Positions 21,281-32,594 of a stretch of 64,000 nucleotides of DNA are shown piece by piece. The translations under genes were made by a program, and so were the position numbers. Origin of the DNA: Lucinisca nassula (taxonomy: Eukaryota > Mollusca > Bivalvia > Lucinida > Lucinidae); assembly GCA_963580285.1 (NCBI GenBank), contig OY757026.1, forward strand, positions 80,951,817 to 81,015,816, written 5' to 3'. The notes beneath the pieces are model-generated. The model was given only the letters and a program-made list of their open reading frames with translations. It ran no database searches and was not told where the DNA came from. The number at the start of each line of letters is the position of its first letter. Within the stretch, counting starts at the first letter, position 1.

Positions 21281-21575
21281 GCCCCCGCCCATCGGGGCTT
21301 GTAGAAATAGATGAGCTGCATTATGCCCCCACGCAGAGTGGAAACTGACTGCACAAGGGCACTGGTTAACCGCTTAGAGGATCTAAGCCTGCCCGGGCAA
21401 AGCGGTGCGAGTCGGACCGTCCATGCTAATAACCCCCATTGGTTTAATTGGGCGACATGGCTTGAGTGTCATTTCATCTCAATTTCGGGTAAAAGTCCCA
21501 CAAAATTGGAAGCAACGTCTCCTAAATGACCTATACAGTCTTGACGGGGACGTTAAACCACAAATCAAACAAAAC
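21281..21575 (+). mobile_element. SINE-A, full length
   Basis: 'gcccccgcccatcggggctt' to 'cgttaaaccacaaatcaaac'. A good reference copy of the family. Confidence 0.85.
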
Positions 21576-22040
21576 AAGAAATATCTTTAAAAAAGATAAA
21601 CGGCGTAAGAGATATTGGAAAATGAATATTGAAACTATTTTGTGGTTCAACAGGTTGACATAACTTTATTATGAATTCAAAAACAGTTTAAAAAGTTTTA
21701 TACTTCAAACTATTTGAAAATCGATGCCAATCGTGCACGTTTTTGATATAAAAGAGTACAAAGTGTAACACTGTGCAGCCCAACAGAATTGTTTTAACCC
21801 TATTTGAAGACCTTCTATTGAATAAACATTGCTGTGAAAAAACAACAATAAACATGCCCCCCTCATAGAGAAGATTTTGAAAGATTCGGTTGCTATAGCA
21901 ACAAATGTGACATAAGGAATATAAGCACAAGCAGGTTGATTCTGGTATACGATATGTTCAATTTGTGTTCTAAGTTTCAACTTTGGAGCCCATATATTTG
22001 CTGGGAAAATCGTGACACAAAATTCCAATCGGCTGAATGG
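21576..22040. other. No gene; 'aagaaatatctttaaaaaag' repeat start
   Basis: The motif at 21578-21600 is repeated at 23277-23297 before the Helentron-like element, so it belongs to a dispersed repeat. The rest has only short frames without recognisable content. Confidence 0.4.
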
Positions 22041-22612
22041 GGCGTCCAACTTACAGTTGGCTTACAGTTGGACAAGGCCTGCTGTTCTTGCAGCAGGAAA
22101 AGGTAAAGGGGGAATGTTGCTATTTCTTCTGTCTCTACACTTCCACATTACGAAACACGCCTATACAAATACATTGCCACCTTTATCGCCGAAAAAAATG
22201 AAAATTTAATGATGAAAAATTGTGATATTTTTCTTATTTCTGCTCAAAATATAGATTGTGGGCACTCGTTAGAACCGCCTCATCGAGGCGGTTCTAACGA
22301 GTACCCACAATCTATATTTTAGAGCAGGAATAAGAAAAATAAGGTAATGAGGCGGTTCTAACGAGTGCCCACAATCTATATTTTAGAGCAGAAATAAGAA
22401 AAAATAAAGTATACCCCCGGAAACCCCAGTTTTACTATATAAAAGTGGGGTTCAAGGGGGTCAAAATTATATATATATTTTCGTAATGATTCATTTCCTT
22501 CATTCTTCACTGTCCCTCACTTTCATCACCTCTACTATCTCTTCTATCTCTTTTCTTCCATTCTCTGGGAAACGACACAAAATAACCCATAAGGGTGGAC
22601 GTGACAGTCAAT
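22041..22612 (+). mobile_element. Retroposon F, split by a MITE
   Basis: Segments 22041-22145 ('ggcgtccaacttacagttgg..tctctacacttcca') and 22489-22612 ('attcatttccttcattc..cataagggtggacgtgac') rejoin to match the uninterrupted copy at 26857-27090, which ends 'gagacgttaaacccaaaaca'. The tail resembles that of the SINEs. tRNA head not seen. Confidence 0.7.
22146..22488. mobile_element. Core-palindrome MITE, type A, with duplicated arm
   Basis: Ends 'cattacgaaacacgcctata' and 'tatattttcgtaatg'. The right arm 'gaggcggttctaacgagt..' through 'gagcag.aataag' occurs twice in tandem (about 22287-22340 and 22349-22400). Comparison with 26951-26962 gives the pre-insertion site, with at most one duplicated base. 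Confidence 0.85.
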
Positions 22613-22614
22613 CA

Positions 22615-22962
22615 ATCTACAGTAGACCTTCAATGGCTCGAACCCCGATGGCTCGCTTACCATGGATGACTCGAACCCGTTCTTGAGTCCGCAGGGAATT
22701 CCTTCAAATTCGAGGAATAATGCAGGGTGAATTGCAAATGTATGCTGTGTGTGCTCATTAGAATCGCCTCGATGAGGCGATTCTAATGAGTACACACAAC
22801 ATACATTTATAATAAAGAACACGGGAAGACACCCCACAATTATCTCCATTATGCCTTCTGGTATGACACTAATAGTAACCCTCCGTGGCTGGAACTACCG
22901 CTGTCTCGAACAATTTTTCATTGTCCCAAAGGGGTTCGAGCCATCAAAGTTCGACTGTATTC
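22615..22962. mobile_element. MITE with GGCTCGAAC ends and the shared core
   Basis: 'ctacagtagaccttcaatgg' and 'gagccatcaaagttcgactg' are inverted ends. 'tcattagaatcgcctcgatg' marks the central palindrome at about 22755-22790. Confidence 0.75.
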
Positions 22963-23330
22963 CCTAGATGTAAAGAATAAACAATAGTATTTATGTTGCC
23001 AATATTTCTTCCAAGCTTAAGGCATGTGCCTAGTTTTTGTTTATTTATTATATGAAATTAAAACATGCGAATTTACGTTCATTTTTGCACATCATAATTC
23101 CGCATATCGACACAGCCTAGGATAGAAACTCATATTGTATTTAGAAAGCTTTAACTTGTAAATTACTGCTTTGTATTTATGTAAAATCTTTTTCCCTTTT
23201 AAGAAGAAAAATACATTCACAATCATACATTTCTTATTTATGAAGACATAGTTCATTGATAAATTAATTGTAACAAGAAATATCTTTAAAAAAGATATGC
23301 GGCGTAGATTTAATTGGAAGGTTGTTTAAA
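22963..23330. other. No gene recognised
   Basis: AT-rich sequence, then the 'aagaaatatctttaaaaaag' motif near 23277 that probably belongs to the following element. Confidence 0.35.
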
Positions 23331-23338
23331 AACCAGTG

Positions 23339-24422
23339 CTTCAGCTGAAGTGCACGACCCGCCGGATGCTTTTAGCTTTATGAGTGTTACCATATATGGG
23401 TATGGCGGCCATTTTGGTCATGTGACCTGGACCTAAAACGGTTCCCCCAATAAATGCGCCTTATCGTAAGGAGCAAAAATATATCTAATACTTTAGTACT
23501 GTATTCTGAATCGTTTGCGGGATAAAATGAATTCTCACTTTTCCAATACAAAAGCATATGCGTCAAAGCTTGACCTAGGCACAAAGAAGGTCAAAGTCAA
23601 CCCAGGGTCACCAGTTTAGCAATTTATGATGGGCCTACGTCCCAGATGTTATTTATCAAGTTTCGTGGAAATCTGCCAAGTGGTTCTGGAGAAGACTATT
23701 TTGAAGGGTTTTTACCATATATGGCTCGGCGGCCATTTTGGTCATGGGACCTGGACCCCATGAGCAAATTTTGGTTTCCTCCATCCCATAGAGGCTCCCT
23801 ATGAAATTTGACCTTAATCGGCCCAACGGTTTCCGAGGAGAAGCAGTTCGAAAATTTTCACATTTTTCGCCTCGGCGAGGCTATACTAAATAGAAAGTAA
23901 TATTTCGCAAGTTCATTGGTTAGACCTCATTGATACTATCAGTATGCCAAAAATTGTTTAATTATTCCAAGTGGTTAAGTCACTATCACCAATTTTCACA
24001 AACGGGTTACGGACGGTCAGACAGACAGACCATATATGACTTGGCGGCCATTTGGGTCATGTGACCTGGACCCCATGAGCAAATTTTGGTTTCCCCCATC
24101 CCATAGAGGCTCCATATGAAATTTGACTTCAATCGGCCCAACGGTTTCCGAGGAGAAGCAGTTCGAAATTTTTCACATTTTTCGCCTCGTCGAGGCTATA
24201 CTAAATGGAATGTAATATTTGGTAAGTTCATTGGTTAGATCTCATTGATATCTATCAGTATGCCAAAAATTGTTTAAATATTCTAAGCGGTTAAGTCACT
24301 ATCACCAATTTTCACAAACGGGTTACGAAGGACAGACAGACTGAGAGAATGACACGGTGATTTTAGGGCACTCTTAGAAAATCAACCGACTTCAGTCGGT
24401 CGCTTTTTCTGCGGGTCGTGCA
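23339..24422 (+). mobile_element. Helentron-like non-autonomous element
   Basis: A 12-bp palindrome CTTCAGCTGAAG (23339-23350) is followed by TGCACGACCCGC (23351-23362). At the far end the hairpin ACCGACTTCAGTCGGT (24385-24400) precedes GCGGGTCGTGCA (24411-24422), the exact inverse. The interior has two related ~330-bp units sharing 'accatatatggctcggcggc' and 'caacggtttccgaggagaag'. No protein. The true 5' border may lie further left, near 23270. Confidence 0.6.
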
Positions 24423-24976
24423 ATATGACCTACAGTAGTGACAGCAACAATTGTCTAGCTATGAAATGGTTTACTGAATTCAAACAATTCAGATGTCACG
24501 CGAGGAAAAATAGTTTTGCAGAGGGCGGTGTCCCGCCTGTTTGAGCTAAGGTCAATGTAAAAGGTCAAGGTTAAAAACATGACCTCATTTCAAGAGCATA
24601 TGATCTCAAGTATATGCACAACAAATAAGAAAACGCTATCATTTACTGTTTTTGAACACAAATTCTAGGGTTAACATTTAGGGTTGTCGCTATGGTGAAC
24701 GTAAACGCATAGGCGGACGAACAAACGGACGAGCAAACAAACGGATGGAAACTTAATCTTATGTGCACCTAATTAAAACTCAAATTACACTTATTCCTTT
24801 TCAGAATTTATATAACATTAATGATATTCGAAAATGTCCATTTTGTGTTAAAATGGAGGACATAAAGTATGCTGAAGACAAATGATACACTGCAACTTTT
24901 ATTTAGCATATATTGTAAATTAAACATCTGTCAATTTGTAATGCGATTATTACATGTTTTTGTCATGCTATATCAC
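24423..24976. other. No gene recognised
   Basis: Contains 'ggacgaacaaacggacgagc' near 24715, a tract like those near other array-bearing repeats. The remainder is AT-rich. Confidence 0.35.
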
Positions 24977-25118
24977 TTTATTGGTTTCTTTGGGCAACAG
25001 GGCTTGGGGTGTCATTTCATCTCAATGTCGGGTAAAAGTCCCACAAACTTGAAAGCAACGTCTTCAAAATGACCTACACAGTGTTGATGGGGACGTTAAA
25101 CCTCAAATCAAACAAACA
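24977..25118 (+). mobile_element. SINE-A, 3' half
   Basis: Starts at 'attggtttctttgggcaaca' and ends 'ggacgttaaacctcaaatca' plus CAAA. Confidence 0.8.
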
Positions 25119-26390
25119 ATTCCTTTCGCAGAAAATTCTTCCTTTCGCGAAAGGAACCTTCCTTTCGCGAAATGGTTCCTTTCGCTATATAGACCAACCA
25201 CGTGAAATTAGGTCAAAATAGCTATTCACCACAGCAGTTACAGAATTCACTAGAAACACAATTATACATATGACGTATGGTCATCAAAGGACAAGACGGT
25301 GAGCAAGCCGAAACTGTATATATTTTTCATTCATGTCTCACATAAAAAAACGAAACATTTCCTAGGTTAAAACTTCAGTAAACTGTCGTATTTTTGAGTA
25401 GATTTATTTATGCAAATCATTGACCAATGAAATGGTCATCTCCTTGGACATGTGGTTTTATTGACCAATGGAATAACGAAAAATGTAGGACAAAAGCAAA
25501 ACTATAACGGCTACGCCGTAAAAACGTACCACAATGATTTGTCAAATTCAGTATTTAGTTATCTTATATAGCTTACATTATATCTATTATTTAGCAGTTT
25601 AGTTTGAAATTGATGAAATACGATATGTCATTTTAGGTGTGCGCGAACAGTATACTGTTCAAAATTAAAAGCTTGTTTACAACGATTTACTTCATTGCAA
25701 TTATTTTAATGGTAAACAGTAGAACTCCGCTATTAGGACCATCTAAATGATTTAAAAAGCGTATTGAGAAGGTTTCAGTTATTCTTTCTTTGTGTTTTCT
25801 ACACCCAGTGTCTCCTAATGAGAGACCACCCTTGGGACCGTTCAAAAGTGGTCTTAAAACTTTGAACAGTCCCAAAAGTGGTCTTAATATAGGAATTTTA
25901 CTCTATTTAGACCATGCGTATTTTTCCATTGCTCAACATCTGCATTGCATACTGTACAACTTTAAATAGATAAATGTCACAATTAAGTGCCATTCAGTCA
26001 CGAAACATCGGAAAATGCTATACTTACCGCTACTATTTTCATAAGTTTACACATTTTACCCAATCCAAAAATCGAGACTAATATCTATGAGTAGGTCAAA
26101 AGCCATTTTATACAGCTACGCCGAATAAAACAAAAAGTCGATCAGAAATGAGATTACGATATGTTCTAGAAAGGGTTATCCTTTGGAAGCAAGGAATACA
26201 CCTCAGAACTGGAAAATATAGAGTGTACATGTTGTCTGGACCAAACTAGCTAGTTTCGGCCATTTAGGCCTCATCAGTGACCCTCAAATATTTCAAAATT
26301 CCACAATGGAATCAATGATCCCAAAGGACAAGAATATATTGACTACGAAAAACTAAACACTAGAAAAGCCAGAGTTTCAGGTCTGATGGT
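25119..26390. other. No gene; short repeats
   Basis: 25125-25185 contains four near-copies of 'ttcctttcgcgaaa'. 25720-25910 ('taggaccatc', 'gaacagtcccaaaagtggtc') recurs near 41140 and looks like a dispersed DNA repeat. 26160-26330 shares 'gcttccaaaggat'-type sequence, inverted, with 41300-41520. No supported CDS. Confidence 0.45.
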
Positions 26391-26445
26391 CCATTTTTTA
26401 TTCATTTTTATTTTTTTATTCTTTTTTTTTTTTTTTTTTTTTTGG
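26391..26445. repeat. Poly-T tract
   Basis: Long T-rich run, possibly the tail of a minus-oriented retroposon. Confidence 0.7.
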
Positions 26446-26856
26446 AAAGGGTGATATAAATGACAAACACTTCAGTGGTTGCACGTTAGAGAAAAAGAAA
26501 TATGAACAAAAAAATGGAAGCACAAGTCACATGAATACAAGATTTCAACATCGTAGGCCCAGTTGTTTCTAAGAAATTCGTGACAAATATTTCAGTGTTT
26601 GCAAGTTGGAGAAAAATAAAACAAACAAATGGAAGAATAAGCACATGCAGGCTGATTCTGGTATAGATGAGTTTAGGACGCAACCGGTCGCTAAGGAAGT
26701 GCTATCCCACGATTCCGTATGTTTGCGCATGCGCAGTTTTGTGTGGCAAAAAATAACCGTTGTTCAGACTGATCCGAAAGCAGTTATTGATTTCTTTGAA
26801 TTTGACAATTTTAAATAGAGCGTAAGTAAAAGGTGACGTATGTCTTGCGTCACTGT

Positions 26857-27090
26857 GGCATCCAACTGATATTGGCTGACAATTAGATAAGACCTGCTGT
26901 CCTTGGAGCAGGTAAGGGTACAGGGGAGTGCTCGTATTCCTTCTGTTTCTACACTTCCATTCATTTTCCGCTTTCTCCTCTGTCCTTTACTTTAAACTAC
27001 GATCTCTTCTATATTTTTCTCCCTTTCTCTGGGACACGAGACAAAATTACCCACATGGGTTGACGAGACGTTAAACCCAAAACAATAAAT
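26857..27090 (+). mobile_element. Retroposon F, uninterrupted
   Basis: 'gcatccaactgatattggct' through 'ttctctgggacacgagacaa' to 'gacgagacgttaaacccaaa'. Gives the empty-site control for the MITE at 22146-22488. Confidence 0.7.
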
Positions 27091-27164
27091 AATCGAATAA
27101 TTAACTGACAATGGTCGCGTCATGTTGCGCTAATCGCAAGACAAACGATGCGACAGCGAAGATG

Positions 27165-27485
27165 ATTGATTGGTTGGTTGAATTGTGGTTTAATGTCCCT
27201 GTCAATACTATTTAGGTCATTTTGGAGACGTTGCTTCCAGTTTTGTAGAACTTTTAACCGACATTGAGATGAAATGACTTCTCAAGCCCTGACTCCTAAT
27301 GGAACCAAACGGCTTAGATGCATTTGACGATCTGACTCAAAGCAATTTGCCTGGGCAATCTTAGTCCATCTAAGCGGTTTACCAGTACGTACGTATATAC
27401 CAGTAGTATGTGTGGTCAGTTTCAGCTCTGCGTGGACGCACCATGCAGCCTTATCTATTTCTCCAAGCCCCGATGGGCGGGGGCG
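27165..27485 (-). mobile_element. SINE-A
   Basis: Minus copy, tail 'gggacattaaaccaca' complement at its left, head 'cgatgggcggggg' at its right. First of five copies in alternating orientation up to 28940. Confidence 0.85.
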
Positions 27486-27591
27486 AGACAGTGAAGTACC
27501 ATCCTGACGGATTCAACATGTGGGTGATAAAGATCAATCGTTTACTACCAGTAACAGGGTTGTTTGAATATTGAAATTCACCGTCCCTGCG

Positions 27592-27890
27592 ACCCCCGCC
27601 CATCGAAGCTTGAAGAAATAGATGGGCTGCATGATGCTTCCACGCAGAGCTGAAACCAATGCACACGAGTACTGGTAAACCAATTAGAGGATCTAAGCCA
27701 GCCCAGGCAAAACGGTGCGAATCGCCGTCCATGCTTATAAACCCTATTGGTTTCATGGGCGACAGGGCTTGAGATGTCATTTCATCTCAATATCGGGTAG
27801 AAGTCCAACAGAATTGGTAGCAACGTCTCCAAAATGACCCATACAGTGTTGATGGGGACGCTAAATCTCAAAACAAACAAACAAACAAAT
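27592..27890 (+). mobile_element. SINE-A
   Basis: 'cccccgcccatcgaagcttg' to 'gggacgctaaatctcaaaac' plus CAAA. Convergent with the copy at 27165. Confidence 0.85.
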
Positions 27891-27895
27891 CACCG

Positions 27896-27985
27896 TCCCC
27901 GTTAACACTATCTGGGTCATTTTTGAGACGTTGCTTCCTATACCCACATTGAGATTAAATAATATCTCAAGCCTTGTCGCCCCCC
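27896..27985 (-). mobile_element. SINE-A fragment, then poly-C/poly-A
   Basis: 'ccgtccccgttaacactatc' to 'ctcaagccttgtcgcc'. Continues into a C-rich and A-rich run (27980-28032) that cuts the copy. Confidence 0.7.
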
Positions 27986-28302
27986 CCCCCCCAAACCCCC
28001 CCCCCCCCCCCCCCAAAAAAAAAAAAAAAAAGATGTAGATTATAATGGTTTACCAGCACTCAAGTGCAGTCAGTTTTAGCTCTGCGAACCCAGGGCCTCT
28101 CGTATACCGAACAAACATTCTACCGACTGAGATACCGAGCCACACCTTCGACCTTTTACATCCACGCACCCCCCCCCCCCCCCACCGCCCCCTTGCCTAA
28201 TGACATTCGTCCCGAACCTCTAAGTGCTATCGAGTCTGGATTCGGACATTCGGACATGGTATCTGCTAAGTACTGTTGTGATTCAAAAGATTGTGAACTG
28301 AC

Positions 28303-28600
28303 GTTTTTGTTTCTTTGATATGAGGTTTAACGTCCCCGCCAATTGTGTAAAGGTCATTTTGGAGACGTTTCCAATTTTGTGAGACTTTTACCCGACATTA
28401 AGATGATGACATCTCAAGCCCTGTCGCCCAATGAAACCAATAGGGTTTATAAGCATGGACGGGCCGACTCGTACCGCTTTGTCTGGGCAGGCTTAGATCC
28501 CCTAAGCGGTTTACCAGTACTCATGTGCGGGTCGGTTTCAGCTCTGCGTGGATGCATCATAAAGCCCATCTATTTCTTCAAGGCCCGATGGGCGGGGGCT
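28303..28600 (-). mobile_element. SINE-A
   Basis: 'gatatgaggtttaacgtccc' to 'gcccgatgggcgggggct'. An open frame across it (28343-28636) is a by-product of the repeat. Confidence 0.85.
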
Positions 28601-28640
28601 ATCTCTGTTTCGATAATACAGCGGCGACCTCTATAGTATT

Positions 28641-28940
28641 TATAGCCCCTCCCCCCCGCCCCCGGCCCATAGGGCGTGGTCAAATATATTGGGAAGCATG
28701 CTTCTTGCATGTAGAGCTTTAACTGGCCGCACACGGGTACTGAAAACCCGCCCAGGAGGTCAAAGCCTGTCCAGGCAAAGTGGTGCTCGTAGTACCGTCC
28801 CTCCATATAAAACCTGTTGATTTGTTCCGACGGCAGGGCTTGAGGTATCGTTTCAGCTCAGTGTCCGGTAAAAGTCCCACAAAATTGAAAGCAACGTCTC
28901 CAAAGATGATGTGTACGTTAAACCTCAATCAAACTCTGCG
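28641..28940 (+). mobile_element. SINE-A, diverged
   Basis: 'gcccccggcccatagggcgt' to 'tacgttaaacctcaatcaaa'. Forms an inverted pair with the copy just upstream. Confidence 0.8.
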
Positions 28941-29340
28941 TGAATCAAAGCTGCGATATCTATAGTATTTACGGTCTCATTATGGTAAATGTATCAGACA
29001 TAGGAAATGTGTTTTGCCAGTACACGGAAATTCCAAGAAAATGTCATCTGCGACAAACGAAGCTTTCGATCAGCCTGTGCACACATGTATAGGCTGACTT
29101 TGGTCTTCATTTGTCGTTCTTGGAAATTTTTCCAGAACATACGACGAGGCTTCAGTCTGAAAGCGCAGAAACGACTCCTCGGAATCGCAGGTTGGGCATG
29201 TCATTCCCTAGTTGCGAGTGCCTCTTTTCTGTCATTTTCTTTGAACTGACTAGACTTGATGTTAATTTCTGTGCACTCATATAAATGAGTCGCGTCACTG
29301 GAAAATTGGAATCAGCCATTTTGTCATTTGCGAACAACAC

Positions 29341-29382
29341 AGGCGCTGATCAGCCTGCGCATGCGCAGGCTGATCAGCGCCT
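29341..29382. repeat. Perfect 42-bp palindrome
   Basis: Arm AGGCGCTGATCAGCCTGCGC A followed by its exact reverse complement. The flanks 'gcgaacaacac' and 'ttgtgttcgc' extend the stem imperfectly. Best-preserved member of the CTGATCAG hairpins. Confidence 0.9.
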
Positions 29383-29644
29383 TTGTGTTCGCTGTTACGC
29401 TAGTTCCTACATCTAAATGTGCAAGACTCTTGCAAGTCCAGTTTGTGTTGCACAGGGTCGCCACCTTACTCGTATTGGGGCTCAAACTGTAACCTCAGTG
29501 AGGTATGTATGCTGTAACCTTTCTGCACTCATAATTATAAGAATGAAAAAATAATACCTAGTAAACAAATCAGTTCAAGTACAGAGTTGATAGAAATACC
29601 TTATAAGCTGAAGAGACACAATTGCCATTATGATAACTTACTTC

Positions 29645-29946
29645 GGCCCCCGCCCATAGGGGCTTGAATAATATTTGGGCTGCATGATGCTTCCACGCAG
29701 AGCTCAATCCGACCCGCACTCTAGTACTGGTAAACCGCTTAGAGATTCTAAGCCTGTCCAGGAACCGCAGTGTGAGGCAGACCGTCCATGCTAATAAACC
29801 CTATTGGTTTCATTGGGCGACAGGGCTTGAGATGTCATTTCATCTCAATGTCGGGTAAAAGGCCAACAAAATTAAAAGCAACGTCTCCAAAATGACATTT
29901 ACAGTGTTGAAGGGGACGTTAAACCTTAAATCAAACAAACAAACAA
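29645..29946 (+). mobile_element. SINE-A, full length
   Basis: 'ggcccccgcccataggggct' to 'ggacgttaaaccttaaatca' plus CAAA. It has inserted next to or into a B-type MITE whose right half follows. Confidence 0.85.
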
Positions 29947-30066
29947 CCTATGTCTTAGAGCAGAAATAAGAAATATAATGAATACCCCGTAAACCCCAGT
30001 TTGCTCTCTGTTTAGTTGGGTTTAGGGTGTGGGGGGTCTCCATTTCACGGACTTGTTCACGTGATG
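29947..30066. mobile_element. Type-B MITE, right half
   Basis: 'cctatgtcttagagcagaaa' to 'cacggacttgttcacgtgat'. Core and left half absent. Confidence 0.65.
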
Positions 30067-30129
30067 GTATATAACACACAATTACATTAATAATTAGTCT
30101 GTCATTTCTGACAGATGACCAGTCTTACA

Positions 30130-30620
30130 ATGTAATCACATGCGAGAAACGATACAGTTTGTGCTGATTATACGGCCTGTTGAAGATAGAACAAAAGAGG
30201 TCAGAGGAAGACACCTCAGCTCTTGCTTTGCGTTGTGCACGTTTCTGCTCGGCTTGGCTGATTCTTTTTGCCTCATATTCACTGGCACCTCTCCTGATGA
30301 GGCCTCGCCACATCACTCGGTCCTGTGCAATTTCTTCCCATGACTCTGTTGGTATCATGGTGTCCTTTAGGGAGGCTTTGAGGGTGTCCTTATATCTCTT
30401 CTTCTGACCACCACGGGAATATTTGCCCATTTCTGTTTCTCAATAGAGTATTTTCTGTGGCAAACGTTTCTCCGGCACCCTGGCAACATGACCTGTCCAT
30501 CTTAACTGTTCCAGTTTCAGAAGAGTATGTACACTCTGCATCGCTACCCTTTTCAGGACAGCCCTGTCTTGATAGCTTGTATGGAAGTGCTTCAGTCTTT
30601 TGGCGTGCCGTTGACCCAAT
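30130..30620 (-). pseudogene. LINE reverse-transcriptase C-terminal fragment
   Basis: The minus strand encodes 'LKLEQLRWTGHVARVPEKRL' in one frame (about 30450-30515) and 'GGQKKRYKDTLKASLK' with 'WEEIAQDRVMWRGL' in another (30430 to 30200). This is the standard tail of many endonuclease-RT retrotransposon proteins. A stop and a frame change near 30430-30450 break it. Upstream RT motifs are absent. Confidence 0.75.
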
Positions 30621-30649
30621 TATAGAAAACCCCTGACAGCAACACGCTA

Positions 30650-30835
30650 AAACTCCTTGTGGGTAATTTTGTTTCATCTTCCGGAGAAAGGAAGAAATGT
30701 AATGGCAATGGCAGAGACAGTAATGGAGATGAAAGTGAGGGACAGGCGAGAAAGAGGAAAATGAACAGATGTGTAGTAACGGACGGAATAATAACATTTC
30801 CCCTCTCTGTCCCCGTATGGATGGGTATGATTTAT
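30650..30835 (-). mobile_element. Retroposon F fragment
   Basis: Reverse of 26940-27060: 'gtgggtaattttgtttcatc', 'ggagaaaggaagaaatgtaa'. The tail is missing. Confidence 0.6.
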
Positions 30836-30884
30836 TTTCAGAAAGAGTAATATTTTACGTGGATGATGTTCATTAAATCTGTTT

Positions 30885-31040
30885 ACGAAAATTTTCTCCC
30901 TTCCGCTGACACACGGTTCAGGCGAATGTTAATCTCTTAAATCTAAGCTTGCCCAGAAATCGTGTGTTAAGGCAAACTAAACAACTCGATATGACTTAAG
31001 ACAATGTTGACTGTGTGGTTAAACTACGTGGCAAACGATG
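30885..31040 (+). mobile_element. SINE-C body fragment
   Basis: 'ttttctcccttccgctga' and 'gacaatgttgactgtgtggt' match the body and tail of SINE-C. No tRNA head. Confidence 0.5.
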
Positions 31041-31170
31041 TCAACACAAGATTAAATGACGAACAATTCAGCAAAACCTGAAAAAATTGGTGCTACTAAA
31101 GTAGTGTTTTACGGAAGAGCATTAGGGCCAGGTATATTTTATTCTTTTGACAGGTATTATTAATTCGAAA

Positions 31171-31246
31171 TTTCGACAAAATAACTCAAAGTTTCGCCTT
31201 AGTATCTCGAAATTTCGACTTTGTAACTCGAAATTTCGAGTTATAG
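31171..31246. repeat. 21-bp CTCGAAATTTCGA tandem repeat
   Basis: Four units of 21 bp ('gaaatttcgacaaaataact' etc.), each with the palindrome GAAATTTC. A separate repeat from the 21-bp array at 14.2 kb. Confidence 0.7.
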
Positions 31247-31442
31247 TCGCTTTCGGTAACATCGCGGATTCCGAAGCATTGCGTTATAGGTATTTTCCAC
31301 TGACGTAATTGCACAGCGCCTCCTAGATCCCGTTCATGTGGAAAAATCCACATCCCAGAAGTCACGTGATTCTTTCCGAAACAAAAATGGGATAATGAAT
31401 CGTTTCCTAATAAGTTTTATTAATATTTTTACTTTTCTTATA

Positions 31443-31605
31443 TGAGTGAGTGAGTGTTTGAGTTTTACGTCTCACCAACAGCAAAGGTCATACGGGGACG
31501 GGACCTCGGTTCATAGACTCGTCCGAAAGTCTGGAGAAGCCCGGGATCGATCCTGTGATCCCTCGATCACAAGGCAAGTAACATGACCACTTCACCACGG
31601 AAGCT
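31443..31605 (-). mobile_element. SINE-D
   Basis: 'gagtgagtgtttgagtttta' to 'ttcaccacggaagcttc'. Head and tail both recognisable. Confidence 0.8.
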
Positions 31606-32590
31606 TCTTTTTCTTATATGAAACTCACATTTTATATGTCTACATACCCTTCATGTTACTTTTCATTCCCTAGCAGCTGAGAAATTATTCGATGCTGACC
31701 CCCACTTTGACAGTTGATCGTCTGCTTAGCCCTTTAAAAATGGCCGTTTGTTTCGATCACGTGGTGACGCCAGGGTGCGCGCGCACCACCATCAAACCGT
31801 GCAAACAAAATAAGGCTTCAAAGGGGAAAATTACTAATTGGCAATTAATTAACTTTTATGTGAGGTTACTGTTTGTAACAGTTTCTGGTAGTTTTGTGTA
31901 TATGAAAACTGTATGTTATTATTTTGGATCCTGTAATGAAAAGATTGGTTGACTGTATGTACTTATTTTTTTTTTCAGCCTGTTGATGCTAAGCCCACCA
32001 CCATGAAGACTATATATAGATATTAAAAGGGACCCCATTAACAGCCTGTCAGGACATAGCATGCCCATACAGTCACCAAAAGTTGCTTCAGTTTCAGCTG
32101 AAGGGAACTTTAAACCATCCCCAGTACATCAAGATTAGAAACTAACAATGGCTAACGTCATTTGACCTATGAGGACAATTATGACTGATTTTTCAGTTGA
32201 TGCTAGAGAGAAGTGTTGCAAATGTGGGCTGTGGGAGACAAAGGCTTTTCGCGGGTGTTCTAGTATCCTAATTGCTAAATGGGCCAAATGTGTTTTTGCT
32301 CTCCTTGTACACACCTCATGTATTGTTCTGAAGTCAGGGTTGTGAGTCTTGGTTGCATTTTCTGGTGCCCACAAGGCTTCTCCAAACCATAAATGGCAAA
32401 GCAATGAAACAAATATCCTGTAACTATTAAAGCTGATCTACCTTGGTCAAACTTAAACAGTCACAAGCCAATGTGTTCAAACATCGACAGCCATAGGTTT
32501 AAAAAAAATATATTTCCCCCTTATGGAGCCTCAACTGTTTATCGCGACGTTAGGATACTCTCCCTTGACAAACATTTTCCAACATGGCTT
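31606..32590. other. No gene recognised
   Basis: Open frames at 31692-31952 (plus) and 32135-32404 (minus) have no domain I recognise. Could be low-copy intronic sequence. Confidence 0.35.
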
Positions 32591-32594
32591 AAGT

